Assembly: GCA_013397695.1 (NCBI GenBank) | Contig: VYZI01000107.1 | Location: 1,200,109 to 1,264,108 of the forward strand | Length of the DNA: 64,000 nucleotides | Direction: 5' to 3' | DNA from: Centropus unirufus | Lineage: Eukaryota > Chordata > Aves > Cuculiformes > Centropidae | In this document: piece by piece, positions 1 to 11,553 of the stretch | How the letters are laid out: each line of letters begins with the position of its first letter | Numbering within the stretch: position 1 is the first letter of the stretch | The notes under the pieces: model-generated | The model's input: the letters and a program-made list of their open reading frames with translations, nothing else | The model's database searches: none | Told to the model about the DNA's origin: nothing | Made by a program: the position numbers and the translations under genes

Positions 1-3000
1 CTCTGCCACAAGTTTTGTTCTTTTGTTGATTGGACATACATTAAATAATGGAAAAGATTGTAAGTGGTTGGTGAGCTCACTGTGTCCTAATTGGGATGTC
101 TGGCTGGATTTTAAGATTGAGCAAAGTATTCTGAAAACCAAAAATGTACAGAGAGTTTGGCTTGCCAAGAGAGAATAGACACTCTAGATACCTTCATTAA
201 CTGACAACTCACAGAGAAACCTCAAACTTATTTCCAAGATTGCCCACATTCACTCTGAAGACAAATCTTCTACCTTCTGATGTGGTGCAGTATTTCTCTG
301 TGCTACCAGGAGACCCACCTGAGTCAATCTCACCCCTATTTGGGCAATCACTGAAAAAAAGATCCAACAGCCTGATATGTTCAGCATGTGCCCTACATAT
401 TTAGACCACTCTTACACAGTCTTGAGTCAGAGGAGTGATACTGGTGAGTGAGAAAGTTGCTCTCTGCTATTTCCCTCCCTTATTACTAGGCGCTGTACTA
501 CAGTGAAAAATGCAAAGAACTAAGAAGAGGTCACCTATTCAGGCTCAGAGTGAACAATGAATGTCAGCACTAGAAACCATGATCTGCATGGAGGGAGCAA
601 TCTCCCCTCTGTTTGTTACTGAGAGAAGTGAAGTTTTTCCAGTAAAATACGGCACAGACAGGTAAGGGCATTAAAGTCACTGCAATTAAAGAATGTTATA
701 GCTTACATTAATGAAGAGATGACATTGAATGTCATTTACACGAATGAAGACCTGACATGTCATGGCCCCTGGTGGGCTTGAGGACTGTTTAAAGAATTGC
801 ATACAAGGAAAGTTTATACAGATTTCAGGTTAAAGATAGGCCCAAATCACCACATTAAAGTATTCAAACATCCTCTCAGATAGACATGTGGAAGTAGAGG
901 TAGACGTGACGATCTCACCTAGATGTTGACTTTGCAAGATTCAGGGATGATTAAATTGAGCATTTAGGTCCAAACTTGCCTCGTGCACACCTATGAATCA
1001 GAAAAACTACGTCCAAGAGTCTCTTCACTAAAAAGCAACATTCAGTCCACAGGCTGAGGTTTTGGAACTTAATTTGTTTCCTTACTAAGAAATGCTCCAG
1101 CATGAAAATATGGTTTGCTTCATACTACCTCAAGGAAGTCTGAGTACCCATTTCATTTCATTTTATTTTGACATACAAAACTGAGCTCCTATGAGGAATA
1201 TCTGGTATCAACACAACTGTGGCTCATAAGCAAGCCCCAGTTTGTCGTTAGTGAGCAGTGACTTGAATTCCAGGAACTTCTCATTATATGCAAAATAAGC
1301 ATTTTGAAAAAAGTAGTTAAAAGCACCCTCAGTGCTTCAGTTAATGTGTTCTATATTTTCTTGCAATACCACTTGAAATGAAAGTACAAAGCAAATTCTT
1401 TGAAGACTTAAACACATTCTTAATTTTATTCATGTGTGTAAAGAGCATGCACAAGTCTTCACAGGATGGCTGGCTAATTAGGTGCGGATACTCTGGGAAT
1501 ATATGCAAGTATAGTGAGTTCTTCATTCTTTTCTGAAATGTCATCAATAACTCCACTAAGGAGAATTACTTGGTCTTGCTGAAATCATGAAGCAAGTCAA
1601 GATAGTTAAGTTCTTAGTTGGAAATGTTTTCTTCAGGTAAACCTTTTTAGAAGTGTGCAGATGCTCATAAAGATGCCTTGATTTATTCTTTTATAAAAGT
1701 AAAATACATTGTATAATACTAGGCACAATTTTTAAGAGAACAAAAATGAAAGCTCCAAGCTTTCTAAGATTTGAAAAAGGACATTCTGCTGATTCAGAAA
1801 GTTATTTGTGGAGGCAGATGTGCCTGTGGCTGGGAGCTAGGATTATTCAAAATTCATCACCTTTTATCTTATTCTTTGGTGGTGCACGCTACACGCTGCA
1901 CACTTCACTACGGGTTTAGTTAACGTGAACTAATTGTTTCATCCAATAACCACAAAAAAGAGATAGCAAATATTATTGCTTTCAAAACCCAGAGTTCATT
2001 CTAGGGTCATGCACCACAAAGGCAAAAAGCAACGAGCATTTAAATCGCAGCGTACTCTCTAGACCTTACTTAAATGCTTCCCATGGGGTACAGCGAGGGA
2101 ATCTGACGGGTGCCCGCCAGTGAGCAAGCAGCCCCAGCTCCCTGGCTGCTGCTCCAGCTCTGGCATCTCAGGATGGATGGATGAGCTGGCTGTCAAGCTA
2201 CCGCGCCCTGCCACCACGCCGCGTCGCTGTGGGAGAGAGCACGGGGGACACAGTGGAAGAAGGGGAGTGCTGAGGAGGAAGCAAGACTCTACCAGGAAAA
2301 GCCAACGCAGAGCCCAGGTGCACTGCTTTGCTGAGGGGTAGTTTTATACACATCTTTGCTGAGCTCTGCAGGGTGCCTAGACTGTAAAAATAACCATATA
2401 ATGCTGCTAAACACTTATTCCTGATTTTGTTCCTGATTATTTTAGCTCACTTACTACTCTGTGATCTTAGGTTTATTTATATGACTGAAATATGTGTTTC
2501 AAAGAATTATTGAAAGTTTGAATTTCTGGTTACTGGTTTCACTGGTTACTGATAAAGGAAAAGAAAACCATCGAAACTAGAGGGATTCCATTTTAGATAT
2601 CGAATACAGCATTTTCTAACAGACAAAGGAGGAGAAAATACTTTCTGTATTCTTTCTTGCTCATTTCTGTGCCTGGTTTTCACATGGTACAGAGGTGATG
2701 GTACACTGTGCCCAAAGGAGTTGAGTGATTTTCAACAGTTCCTCATGCACTCAAGGGAAAAGAAGCTTTCAGCAGGATTTATGGCTTTGCAATTTGCTTC
2801 ATACAGGGAAAACATCTCAACGTGCTGAACGACTACGAAAGTATTGTTATTAAAGTATGCTTTACACAACACTGAAATTCGACCCTGGAGATTTCCCACA
2901 CTGTAACAATCTGCCAGACCGCCTAGAATACACTCCATTACAAAGGCCCTTGCTCGTGCTCTCATTGGTGTGTGCTTCCTTTCAGCAGGGTGCACCACAC

Positions 3001-6000
3001 CTTGAGGCTCAGATGAGCCATCAGCCAGGCTGTATCACCACAATATCAATCTACATTTATTGCAATAGAGCAGCTGTGTGGGGAAAGTGGGTTTTGTTTT
3101 AAACAGACCAGAACTTAAAGGGAATGAAACCAGCTGACGGTTGGTTTTCACAGAGAAGCTTTTAACCAGAGGAGAATCTGGAGTCTCACTTCATGCTCAG
3201 GTGGGAATACAGTATACAGAAGTACGGTAGATAGGATGGACAAATTCTCTGTCTGCTCCTGTCTGGAGCCAGAAACTGTCGAGTGGTTTTCAGGCTATAG
3301 AAGAGACAGGCCCATCTTCATTTTGCTATCAGCCCCAAGCCTTTGTGTCATATCCTTGTCTTCCTCATCTGTGTTCCCCAGCCTGGCTCCTTCCTATCCC
3401 TTTTCTTGCCTACTGCCCTTTCTGCTCTCTCAGACACTGGCATCAGGACTGTCTACTTAGCCAGTGCCAATCCTCCTCTGATTGCTCCATCCTCTCTGGT
3501 TGATACTTGGTTCTCTCAGTTTCTACCTCACAGCCCTAGTTCCAAACCATACCCCCCTTCCCTCAGAATCTTTGTGCAGGCACCCCAAATTATTTCCTGC
3601 TCAGATGGCCTTCATTCAAATCTAGCATCAATCACCCTTAACCATAAGGTCCTGACGCCTATGGTTGGTTTACCCCTTGACTCTAACTTGGTTTACCTCT
3701 TCCAGCCCTCAAGTGTCTCCCATATTTATTTTCCTTATCTGGTCATATCTTCAGATCCTTCCCTCCCTACATTCAGCTTCCTTATCCTTAAGTATGCCTT
3801 TCCCTTTTTACTACGTTGGCTCTTCTCTCATGAATGGCTGATTCATGGCAGAATCAGCTTTCTTATCCATGGAGTCTGTGTAGTCTTTGAAAGCACAGAA
3901 GAAACAGGCTCTGATGTTGTCAGGGCCAGCACCATCTGGTCCAGGACAACTAGAATCTGACATTACGGAGAAGATTGGGCTTCCTTCCTCTGGCTGTATG
4001 TGGAGTAGGCTCAAACAGTCTGTGGAGTTGATACCTGTATGTTTTAGACTGCTTTGAAGAGCTGCAAAAAGCTCAGGTCTGCTAAATCAGAAGAGAATTG
4101 TTTGTTGCTAAAAACAAAAGACATCTCTGCTGAAAGGAAGAATTAAACAGTGGAGGAAGACAGCCAAACACAAAGAGAGATATCCACTGATCTATGAAAT
4201 CCTTATCACTCAAGAACTTCAAGCGAAAGTTAAACAAACAACTTGTACAAATACTCCAGATAGACCTGACTCTGTCTTGATGTACAGAGGTGGACCAAGA
4301 TTACCCATCAAGGTCCTAAAATTTCCTAAGGTTCATGAAAAAAGGTTAAATGGAATTTTAGGAAGTTCACTATTTCAGAAGTTTCAGATTTTTTTGTAAG
4401 GATGACAAAAAACACAAAGGTAATCTAACAAATTTCAGATTTCTGCTCCAAAACATGATAGAAAACTGTTTAAAGAAAAAAAAAATCACCACAATGTCTC
4501 AAACATACAAAACAATGTGTTCCTCCCCGCCTTTGTTGTTGGAAATGAGTGAACCACTTTGGCTGAAAGTTGCCAAAACTTGAGCCTGAGTCAGACACCT
4601 AGCATGTAAAATTTTAGCCTTCAGTTACATTTTGGCAAAATTCTAAGGAGTTAAAAACAAGTCTTAATAATGAGAAGTGACAGGCAACTTAATGATATGC
4701 AGACATATCTAGAATATAAAAAAATACCCAGTCTGGCTCAATACAGCACACTTATCTGATATGCTGCCACTACCGCTTCTTTAGCTTTTCCACTATTTTT
4801 CTTGGCTTAAACATTACAAATGTTAGACTTCGCTGTCACATAAAGAGAATGTAATTGTTATACAATTTGGAAACAAAAAGTGTTTGGCAAAGCCATTCAG
4901 CAAGTTAAGCCTTGTTGTGAGTAGCAGTAGATTTTAATTTTTCTTGGAAAAATACCAAACCTATAGGCTGATCAAGTTAAAAACAAAGCAGAATTTAAGC
5001 AAAAGACCTTCAATAAAATTGTTGCCACCAAGGGTCGGACTATGGCAGGCACTTTTCTCATCTTTGGGGAAGGTTACACAGGCTGTTTCCTCCTGAAGCT
5101 CTGAGTATCTATACAGCATCTTGAGCTTTCAGCCTGTACCAGGGGATGATCCTCCCATTGTTTCACCTGATGACAATCACCCCTGCAACAGCCACCATGC
5201 AAAATATTCTGGTTTAAAGTTTTTAGGTAAGGAAGATTCTGGAACACAGAGCGTTGTTGCCAGTACATAAGGATTTTATGGAAAAATAAGAATGAACACA
5301 CTTGGATTTGCAGGACTGAGGCCAATTATATTATAGTTGTTCCAAAGAAAATATTGGAGAATAGGATTAAAACATCTCATGAGATGCCAGCTTGAGGGGA
5401 ATGGGCATGGCAAATGTGTTGTCTTTCTTATGATGTGCCAAGTCGGTAAAACTGGAATGTGTTTTGAATAAAAAGGAGAGGAGAATGGTATCTGTAATAG
5501 ATATGAGCTTATGAGAAACTAACTTTTGATTTTAGCCTACTGGCACAAATTTGGTTAGAAAGGTGATTTAATGTCATTATTGTGCAAAAGCTAATGTTGA
5601 TATGCTAGCTATTAGCTATGTTAGGTTACATATACTGAAAAATAAATGACTTAAGAGAAACTAAATTAGTTTGGATGTAAAAGGGGTGTTAAAGAGCTGT
5701 CTTGTGAAACCAGTCCCCAGTGGGCACAAGGTAAACCAATACGTAAACACTTATTCTTGCATGTTGGTATTATTCTTCTATACTGGCTAAGTATAAGAGT
5801 ACCTGTTTCCCCACTGAACTACCTCGGACTTTTTGCAATTAAGATAATGAAATAATTCTCTTTGGATTATGCAGAACCATTTTTCACAATATATTTAGTA
5901 ACTATGTCTGTAGCCGTTGAGAGTGGGAAACCTAATAAACCCAACAAAATAATAACTCAAGAAATTAAAATAATTAGAACTTCCCTGAGCAGCTACAGGA

Positions 6001-7491
6001 TTTGTGTCTGACTCATACCCTAATTATAGCCCTAGTACATCAGAAGAATCTCTCCTGATGAGACTTTTCGAGTTAGGCAAAGTAAACTATTACAGGTCCC
6101 CAACAATCCAGACAGAGACAAAAAATTCAGACAATCTATTACTTCCCCAGAAGTTCCCTTGCCTCTTAAACAACCCTTAATCGCAACACATGCATAAAAA
6201 TACAGATAAGAAAGATGATGAAATATACTGTGTGTTTACAATGCATATGTTATAAACTTAACTTTGCAACTTAGGGTTGTCCGTAAGAGTAGAAAGCGGC
6301 TAATTCTGCTTAGTGGCCCATTTCAAATTACATTTTTTGGATTAGGATAGAAACAAACCCATAATATTACAAATAAAGAGTATATCTGCATCATGAGGCA
6401 CTGCTTGTTTATTAATGTGACAGAATTTAGCATTTAATTTCTATTGCCACTTCTCAGAACACATGTGTATTTTATAAATACCTGTATTTATACTATGCTC
6501 TCCCTCTACAGTGTTCTGATCAAATACAGCTGCTGTGACACTTACACAGTGTTTCACAGTTCAAGGTTTAAATGGAAACTATCTAATCCCCCCAAAGTCT
6601 TTCTGATGAGGATCCACACTAGCTTTGTTTTACAGAGGAAGCACAGAATACACAATTTTATCTAAAAGATGGTGGGCATATGAATGCCAAATGTGAAAAG
6701 CAATACCAGGCAGATGAAAAATGTGATTTATCAACTTTCCTCTCTAGTTGGTGGAACATACACTTATCTGAGTATGGGGCACATGGCTGCACTGTGCAGC
6801 AGCCTTCAGAAGAACCACTGGAGTACAGTATGGCCATAAAACCCCAAGCAGGAGGAAAAGCAGTTATCCATCTCAGCCATAAACTCTAGCTATGTGACTG
6901 AAATTTTGCAACAACTTCTCCATACTGCGAGCATCATTTGACGGATATAAATGAGCTGTCAGCTGCGCCTCCTCCCATACCTATATCTCTTATTTTCAAC
7001 ACTAGAACTCATAGACTTTCTCTGAGCTAGGATAAGAGACATAGTCTCACCACCCTTGCTAGGATTCACAGTTTTTTTAATAGAGCTGAAATGGTACTGA
7101 AAATAAGACATTCTTGAAATGCTTTGCAACAGCACTGGCAAGAGTTCAGAGAGGGAGTTAAAAATAACTCCTTCATTGTAGTACAATAAGAAAAGACTAC
7201 ATTTTGAAGCTCAATGTACCCCTCCTAACAAGTTGCCTGCAAGGTAGCCAGAGAACTACCTGCCTTATTGCTCAAGAGATCATTATGATGTAAGCCACTT
7301 ACACATGGCATTTTTCATGGGAATACCTTGATTCTGAAACAGTAGCATGAGAAAGGGACCAGACCTGCGTGTGCAAAACAGGCTAGGCCAACCAACAAAG
7401 TACATATTTGTGAGAACCCGCTCTGTGGTATGACATAAAGGAGATCACGTCACCAAAAAATCTGTTCAGCCTTGAAAAGGAAAGTACTTAC
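1..7491 (-). other. FBLN1: Intron after FBLN1 exon 14 (partial, runs off the left edge)
   Basis: This is AT-rich non-coding sequence after the donor at 7491. I looked on the minus strand for the fibulin-1C last exon and for the fibulin-1D exons (expected blocks such as RCIKSC and FVSEYWF) and found neither. The only notable content is a pyrimidine-rich stretch at about 3240-4020. A minus-strand AATAAA at 6408-6413 is a possible polyadenylation signal for a transcript that reads through the exon 14 donor. Several open frames of 60-90 codons look like chance. Confidence 0.8.
3236..4020 (+). other. Pyrimidine-rich stretch with a long plus-strand open frame
   Basis: The plus strand is C/T-rich and has an uninterrupted 205-codon frame at 3343-3960. 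The translation is rich in Ser, Leu, Pro and Phe, as expected when C/T-rich DNA is read in any frame, and I recognise no domain. It lies antisense within an FBLN1 intron. It may be an old repeat or a non-coding transcript. I do not call it a gene. Confidence 0.3.
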
Positions 7492-7615
7492 GCATCTCCA
7501 GACTTGCGGTAATTTTCTGGACATTCCAAAGACAGACAGCGAAAGCCCCCCTGGATGTTAAAGCAGGTCTCATTGAAAGAGCAGTTGTGGCTTTCTGCAA
7601 CACACTCATCAATAT
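7492..7615 (-). CDS. FBLN1: FBLN1 exon 14: EGF module 9, end of the shared region
   Basis: This 124-base exon encodes residues 525-565 plus two bases of codon 566: DIDECVAESHNCSFNETC, then FNIQGGFRC and LECPENYRKSGD. Two N-glycosylation sequons (NCS, NET) sit close together, as in human fibulin-1. The acceptor is TTGGCAG and the donor GATGC|GTAAGT. The exon leaves in phase 2, where the alternative C-terminal exons are spliced on. If the intron is retained, the next codons are GCG TAA, so translation stops after residue 566, the length published for human fibulin-1A. Confidence 0.96.
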
Positions 7616-8073
7616 CTGCCAAGTTGAAAAAGATAAGTGAATTAAATAGATGTTTTTCCTCTACTTGTGGGTGCCAGATGATGAAAGATTCACATTAGGT
7701 ATTACAGAATGTGGGGTGCAATTAAATTTTATTACAGGATTGGAAGGGGAGGGCAGGAGAACAAAAAAGAAGGAAACTAACACAAACAACAAGCATGAAC
7801 AGGAAAAGGAAGAGCAGCAGTGCCACTAAGTGGACAAGATCTAAATATTTGCTGGAATACTTACAGCATGATATTTCCTTTTAATGGCTAAACTAACTCA
7901 TAATGTTTCACAGTGGGAATCTTCAACTCCAGAATTTTTCATAATAATTTAATGTTTAAAAAGTATTCTCTGCTGCATTCTATAGTTTATAAGAAAAATA
8001 TCCTGTACATTCATTATAAAATATTGATTTCTTCAGACTTTATGCTGATGTTTACTGCTTTACCTAGAAGACA

Positions 8074-8152
8074 CATTCCTTTAAACATAAAAGGCATTCT
8101 TTTAAACATAAAAGGTTAATAGAAAGAAAGACATTCTTTTAAACGTAAAAGG
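8074..8152. repeat. Three copies of a 21-bp motif in intron 13
   Basis: Copies lie at 8074-8094, 8095-8115 and 8132-8152, with core CATTCTTTTAAACATAAAAGG. Copies 1 and 2 are directly adjacent. Copy 3 follows after 16 bases. Copies 2 and 3 are both followed by TTAAT, so one duplication probably included that flank. Each copy differs from the core by at most one base. The array lies about 50 bases beyond the exon 13 donor in the transcribed direction. Confidence 0.9.
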
Positions 8153-8204
8153 TTAATTGAAGTTCACAAAACCTGTTAGTTCTCCCTGCTGTTGTTGCAC
8201 TCAC

Positions 8205-8336
8205 CTTGACAGCTACGTGCATTGGGGGCCAACCTGTAACCCGTGGAGGGACAAGTACATTGAAAGCTCCCAGGAATATTAATGCACCGAAAGGAACAGA
8301 TATGACCTCCAGTAGGTAAAGCACATTCATCAATAT
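8205..8336 (-). CDS. FBLN1: FBLN1 exon 13: calcium-binding EGF module 8
   Basis: This 132-base exon encodes residues 481-524: DIDECALPTGGHICSFRC, then INIPGSFQCTCPSTGYRLAP and RSCQ. It is nearly identical to mammalian fibulin-1 EGF8. The acceptor is CTTGCAG and the donor CAAG|GTGAGT; both boundaries are phase 1. A triplicated 21-bp motif lies about 50 bases past the donor. A minus-strand open frame at 8139-8342 is an out-of-phase shadow. Confidence 0.97.
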
Positions 8337-8629
8337 CTGCAAGAAGAAAACACCACTAATTACTATGTGTTCACACTATTCAACCAAGTGTACATGTGTG
8401 GCCCTCACACTGTGGGCTTCAGAAAGAAATTCATGATTCTAATTGCTGGTCAAGGAAAAAGAACATCAGATAGGAGTGGCTCTAGTCTATAAAGGGTGTC
8501 AGAAATAAATGGAAGTGTGAATAAAATTAAAAGCAATGCAAGGCCTCAAGAGGCAAAGTCAATGGAGAAGAGCAAGTACGTTACAGTGGCACGTGTCATA
8601 GTACTCCACAAAAGGGAGAGAGGAATCTT

Positions 8630-8740
8630 TTTATTCTTGTTCTTACAAAAATGAAATTGAGATGGGGTATTTGCCCAAGGTCCTCCTACCTAGTAAGTTC
8701 TGGAGACCTAAGTCAACAAGTTCAGAGGCCACATCCATAT
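8630..8740 (-). repeat. MIR-like SINE fragment in intron 12
   Basis: The plus strand reads GAAATTGAGAT, then TTGCCCAAGGTCC, then TAGTAAGT. This order resembles the reverse complement of the MIR/CORE-SINE centre (GAAACTGAG, TTGCCCAAGGTCACACAGC, AGTAAGT). It is old, diverged and short. The assignment rests on the block order only. Confidence 0.45.
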
Positions 8741-9173
8741 CCTCCTTGCATTTGAGGAAAAACTAGTTAGACATCTGTTCAGAATCAGCCACAAAAAGAG
8801 GATACATAAAAAACTACCTAGTAACATTATGTAATACATATGAAACATACAAATGTGTTTGTATCTTTCCTTGCTGAAGACTCAAAATTCCATTAGTTCC
8901 TCAGAAAAAAAATTAAAATTGGCAAGTTACAGAAGTATGCCAAGCTACAATTCAACGTAAACAGGAAAACTGACATCACACAAGCAGAGATATCTCTAGA
9001 CTAGGACATGAGTGGAAGACCTTCATTAAATAAAGTTTCATAGATTCACAGGAAAATACCAAGGAAAATCAAATGTTAAAATGAAACAATTTAAGGTACA
9101 TGGAACTCTTAATGTATATTACAGTGAGAATGAGAAATGCTCACTCATCTTTCACCTGCAAAATGATGCTTAC

Positions 9174-9293
9174 CTTCACATGAAATCCCATCTATGTCAC
9201 TAAGTTGAAATCCACGGCGGCAATAACACTGGTAGGAGCCATAAACATTGGCACACTCTTGACTACAAGGGTTGCTCTCACACTCATTTAGAT
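9174..9293 (-). CDS. FBLN1: FBLN1 exon 12: calcium-binding EGF module 7
   Basis: This 120-base exon encodes residues 441-480: DLNECESNPCSQEC, then ANVYGSYQCYCRRGFQL and DGISC. The block ECANVYGSYQCYCRRG is essentially identical to human fibulin-1 as I recall it. The acceptor is ATTTCAG and the donor GAAG|GTAAGC; both boundaries are phase 1. Confidence 0.97.
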
Positions 9294-9701
9294 CTGAAAT
9301 GCAAAATTATATACCTGAACCCCAAATTTTTTGCTGTATTAACCACTCCTATTACAGGATAAAACTTTGAAATTTTTTTAAATTAAAAAGGGTGTTATGT
9401 ATGTCACCGAGAAGGTTGCAAAGAAGGGGCTTTGGGTCTATTACTCTCAGCAGGGTCTGGCAGTATAGGCTAATCTGCACCGTGCTATTATTTCCACTGT
9501 CCTTCAAGGTGTGTGACATGGAAGCAGCCTTGCCATTTTTATGGGACCACACTTGCATTTTGATATCTGGATATCAGCAAAGTTGCTTGAAGGTCTTGAG
9601 TCTGATCTAGCTGAATCACCCTTCAAGATACAGCAAATGCAGATATACGAGCCTGCACAATCAAGCCAAAGGGCTCCAGTGTCCTTGATTACTTGGTATT
9701 A

Positions 9702-9727
9702 AACAGTTATGATTAGTCATAACTGTT
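9702..9727. repeat. Perfect 11-bp inverted repeat with 4-base loop (intron 11)
   Basis: The arms AACAGTTATGA (9702-9712) and TCATAACTGTT (9717-9727) are exact reverse complements around TTAG. The site lies 111 bases past the exon 11 donor in the transcribed direction, so the pre-mRNA could form a stable hairpin there. No function is implied by sequence alone. Confidence 0.9.
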
Positions 9728-9837
9728 GATTTCTCGTGCCATTCCAGTACAGTCTAATGAGCTAAAACCAAATGAAAATAACTAAACAGCAATGAGCTGT
9801 ATCTCACACTACACGCCAAAACATAAGACAGCTGTAC

Positions 9838-9963
9838 CTTCACATGATCTGCCATCAGATGAAAGTTTGAATCCCACAGTACAAGTGCAATAATAGGAAC
9901 CAGGAGTGTTCTCACACTTGTGAGCACAAAGGCGGCCGGGATAACGTCTGCATTCATTGATAT
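9838..9963 (-). CDS. FBLN1: FBLN1 exon 11: calcium-binding EGF module 6
   Basis: This 126-base exon encodes residues 399-440: DINECRRYPGRLCAHKC, then ENTPGSYYC and GFKLSSDGRSC. RYPGRLC and HKCEN are characteristic of fibulin-1 EGF6. The calcium-binding motif is intact. The acceptor is TTGCAG and the donor GAAG|GTACAG, phase 1 to phase 1. Introns 10 and 11, which flank this exon, are only about 0.5 kb each, among the shortest in the gene. Confidence 0.97.
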
Positions 9964-10468
9964 CTGCAATGATAAATACATACCAAGATCTGTGTATTGG
10001 CTGGCTTCACTGCAGTAGGAGTCTGGATAAGAATGTCAGCATAAAAGTTTCATTTTTTCCTTCCGGTTCTAAGTTTCATATTAGAGAGGGAATATCTTGC
10101 TCAAAATGCTCACTTAGAAGCACCCCAGTGCATAATTGAATTAGGTCTATAAAGGACAATGTTGCTTTGATCTTCCAAAGGAATGTTTTGCTGTAGGTGC
10201 TTTTAAAATTATCACAGAAAACAATTGCACAAACTCGCATCACTTTACCTTCTAACAGGATAACAAATAACATGCTGACAATACTAATACAGCTTCCTTT
10301 GACATATTAACATCTTTTTAATGTGGTATTAGATTTATACAAATAATATAGTAGTCAATTTTGTATTCCCTTGGAAGAGGCTAGGCAGATAACAGTAACA
10401 TTCTTTATATGGGATCATTTTTTAAAATGCCATGGCTGCATGTATTTAAGCTGATAGGTGAAACTTAC

Positions 10469-10597
10469 CAATACAAGTTCTACTGATGACATCAAAAGAA
10501 TAGCCAGATTTGCACTCACAACGGTAATTGCCTGGGGCATTTATACAAACATGTCCTTCTCCACAAGGTTGATTAGAGGATGAGCACTCATCCACAT
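10469..10597 (-). CDS. FBLN1: FBLN1 exon 10: calcium-binding EGF module 5
   Basis: This 129-base exon encodes residues 356-398: DVDECSSSNQPCGEG, then CINAPGNYRCECKSGY and SRTCI. It has six cysteines in classic EGF spacing, the Asp-Val-Asp-Glu calcium motif and the Asn/Tyr consensus pair. The acceptor is TTTTTAG and the donor ATTG|GTAAGT; both boundaries are phase 1. The match to human fibulin-1 EGF5 (CECKTGYYFDGISRMC) is close. Confidence 0.97.
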
Positions 10598-11409
10598 CTA
10601 AAAAAAGGAGAGAAGTGATTGAAGCTACACTTTTGAGCATGCAAGTTGAGAGAAGAGCAACATGGTAACAAACTTCTGTGTCTCCTAGTTTATTATGAAG
10701 TGTTTTGAAGCAGAAAGTAAGATTTTAATTTAGCTCTCAGCTTCTACAAGAAGATCAGAGTCACAAATTCAAGTTTTTCTTAATGAAACAGGTTATCTCA
10801 CAGGTGTCCTATTAGCCTTGATGGACTTGGGAGGGAAAAGAAATGAGGAAATCAGACAATCTTTGGATAAAATCAGGTGCTAAATTATTTTTTTATGCAC
10901 ACACAATACTCATGGATCAGAACTTCAGCTAGTGTTCAGAGACCCACAGTCAGTAGTGCTTTGATAAGCCATTTACAAAAATTGTAAACGCATGCAAAAT
11001 TACTTCTCTTTGCAAAAGCCACCGTAGTTAAAAGCCTATTAAAGGCATACATGTCTTTCAACATTACTTGAATGGCCTCTGTGGGACATTAACTGGGCCT
11101 TGGGTTATAATTCCTCTGCATTGAGGAAATTTGAGACCATGTAGCACTGCTTTAACTGCACTAATATAGTCACAGATTATGCCATCTTGGGGGGTTGGTT
11201 ATCTCTTCTTAGGGTTGCATGAGTTAAATGAGTGACAGAGTGGATCCTTGTCATTCTTCAGTTGTGGGGACTGCCATGAGAGAAAGAACAGGATCAAAAA
11301 TTGACTATAGAAATGAGAAAACTTGGGTAAAGTTCAAGAAACCGGTAAACATAAATGACAGATGTGATTTATTTTCTTCAAACTTTTTTTCTTCTTAACT
11401 GTTACTTGC

Positions 11410-11553
11410 CTACACATCTGGTTCCATCTTCATTGAGATGATAACCTCGGCCACAGGTAGGTGAGATACGCTGGCACGTATATGAGCCATCAGTGTTAAT
11501 ACATATCTGTCCAGCTGGGCATGGCATGTTGGTGCTCAGGCATTCGTTGATAT
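11410..11553 (-). CDS. FBLN1: FBLN1 exon 9: calcium-binding EGF module 4 (GC donor)
   Basis: This 144-base exon encodes residues 308-355: DINECLSTNMPC, then ICINTDGSYTCQ and CGRGYHLNEDGTRCV. The acceptor is TTTTTCAG. The in-phase donor reads GTAG|GCAAGT, a GC rather than GT donor with an otherwise perfect match to the U1-pairing consensus. Phase 1 and the conserved Val-Asp junction both require the cut at this place, so intron 9 looks like a genuine GC-AG intron. No alternative GT donor nearby keeps the frame and the family alignment. Confidence 0.94.

Noticed and set aside
2732..2998. Candidate fibulin-1C terminal exon on the minus strand
   Set aside because: It has cysteines but no similarity to the fibulin-type C-terminal module, and no suitable acceptor in phase 2 with matching protein was found.
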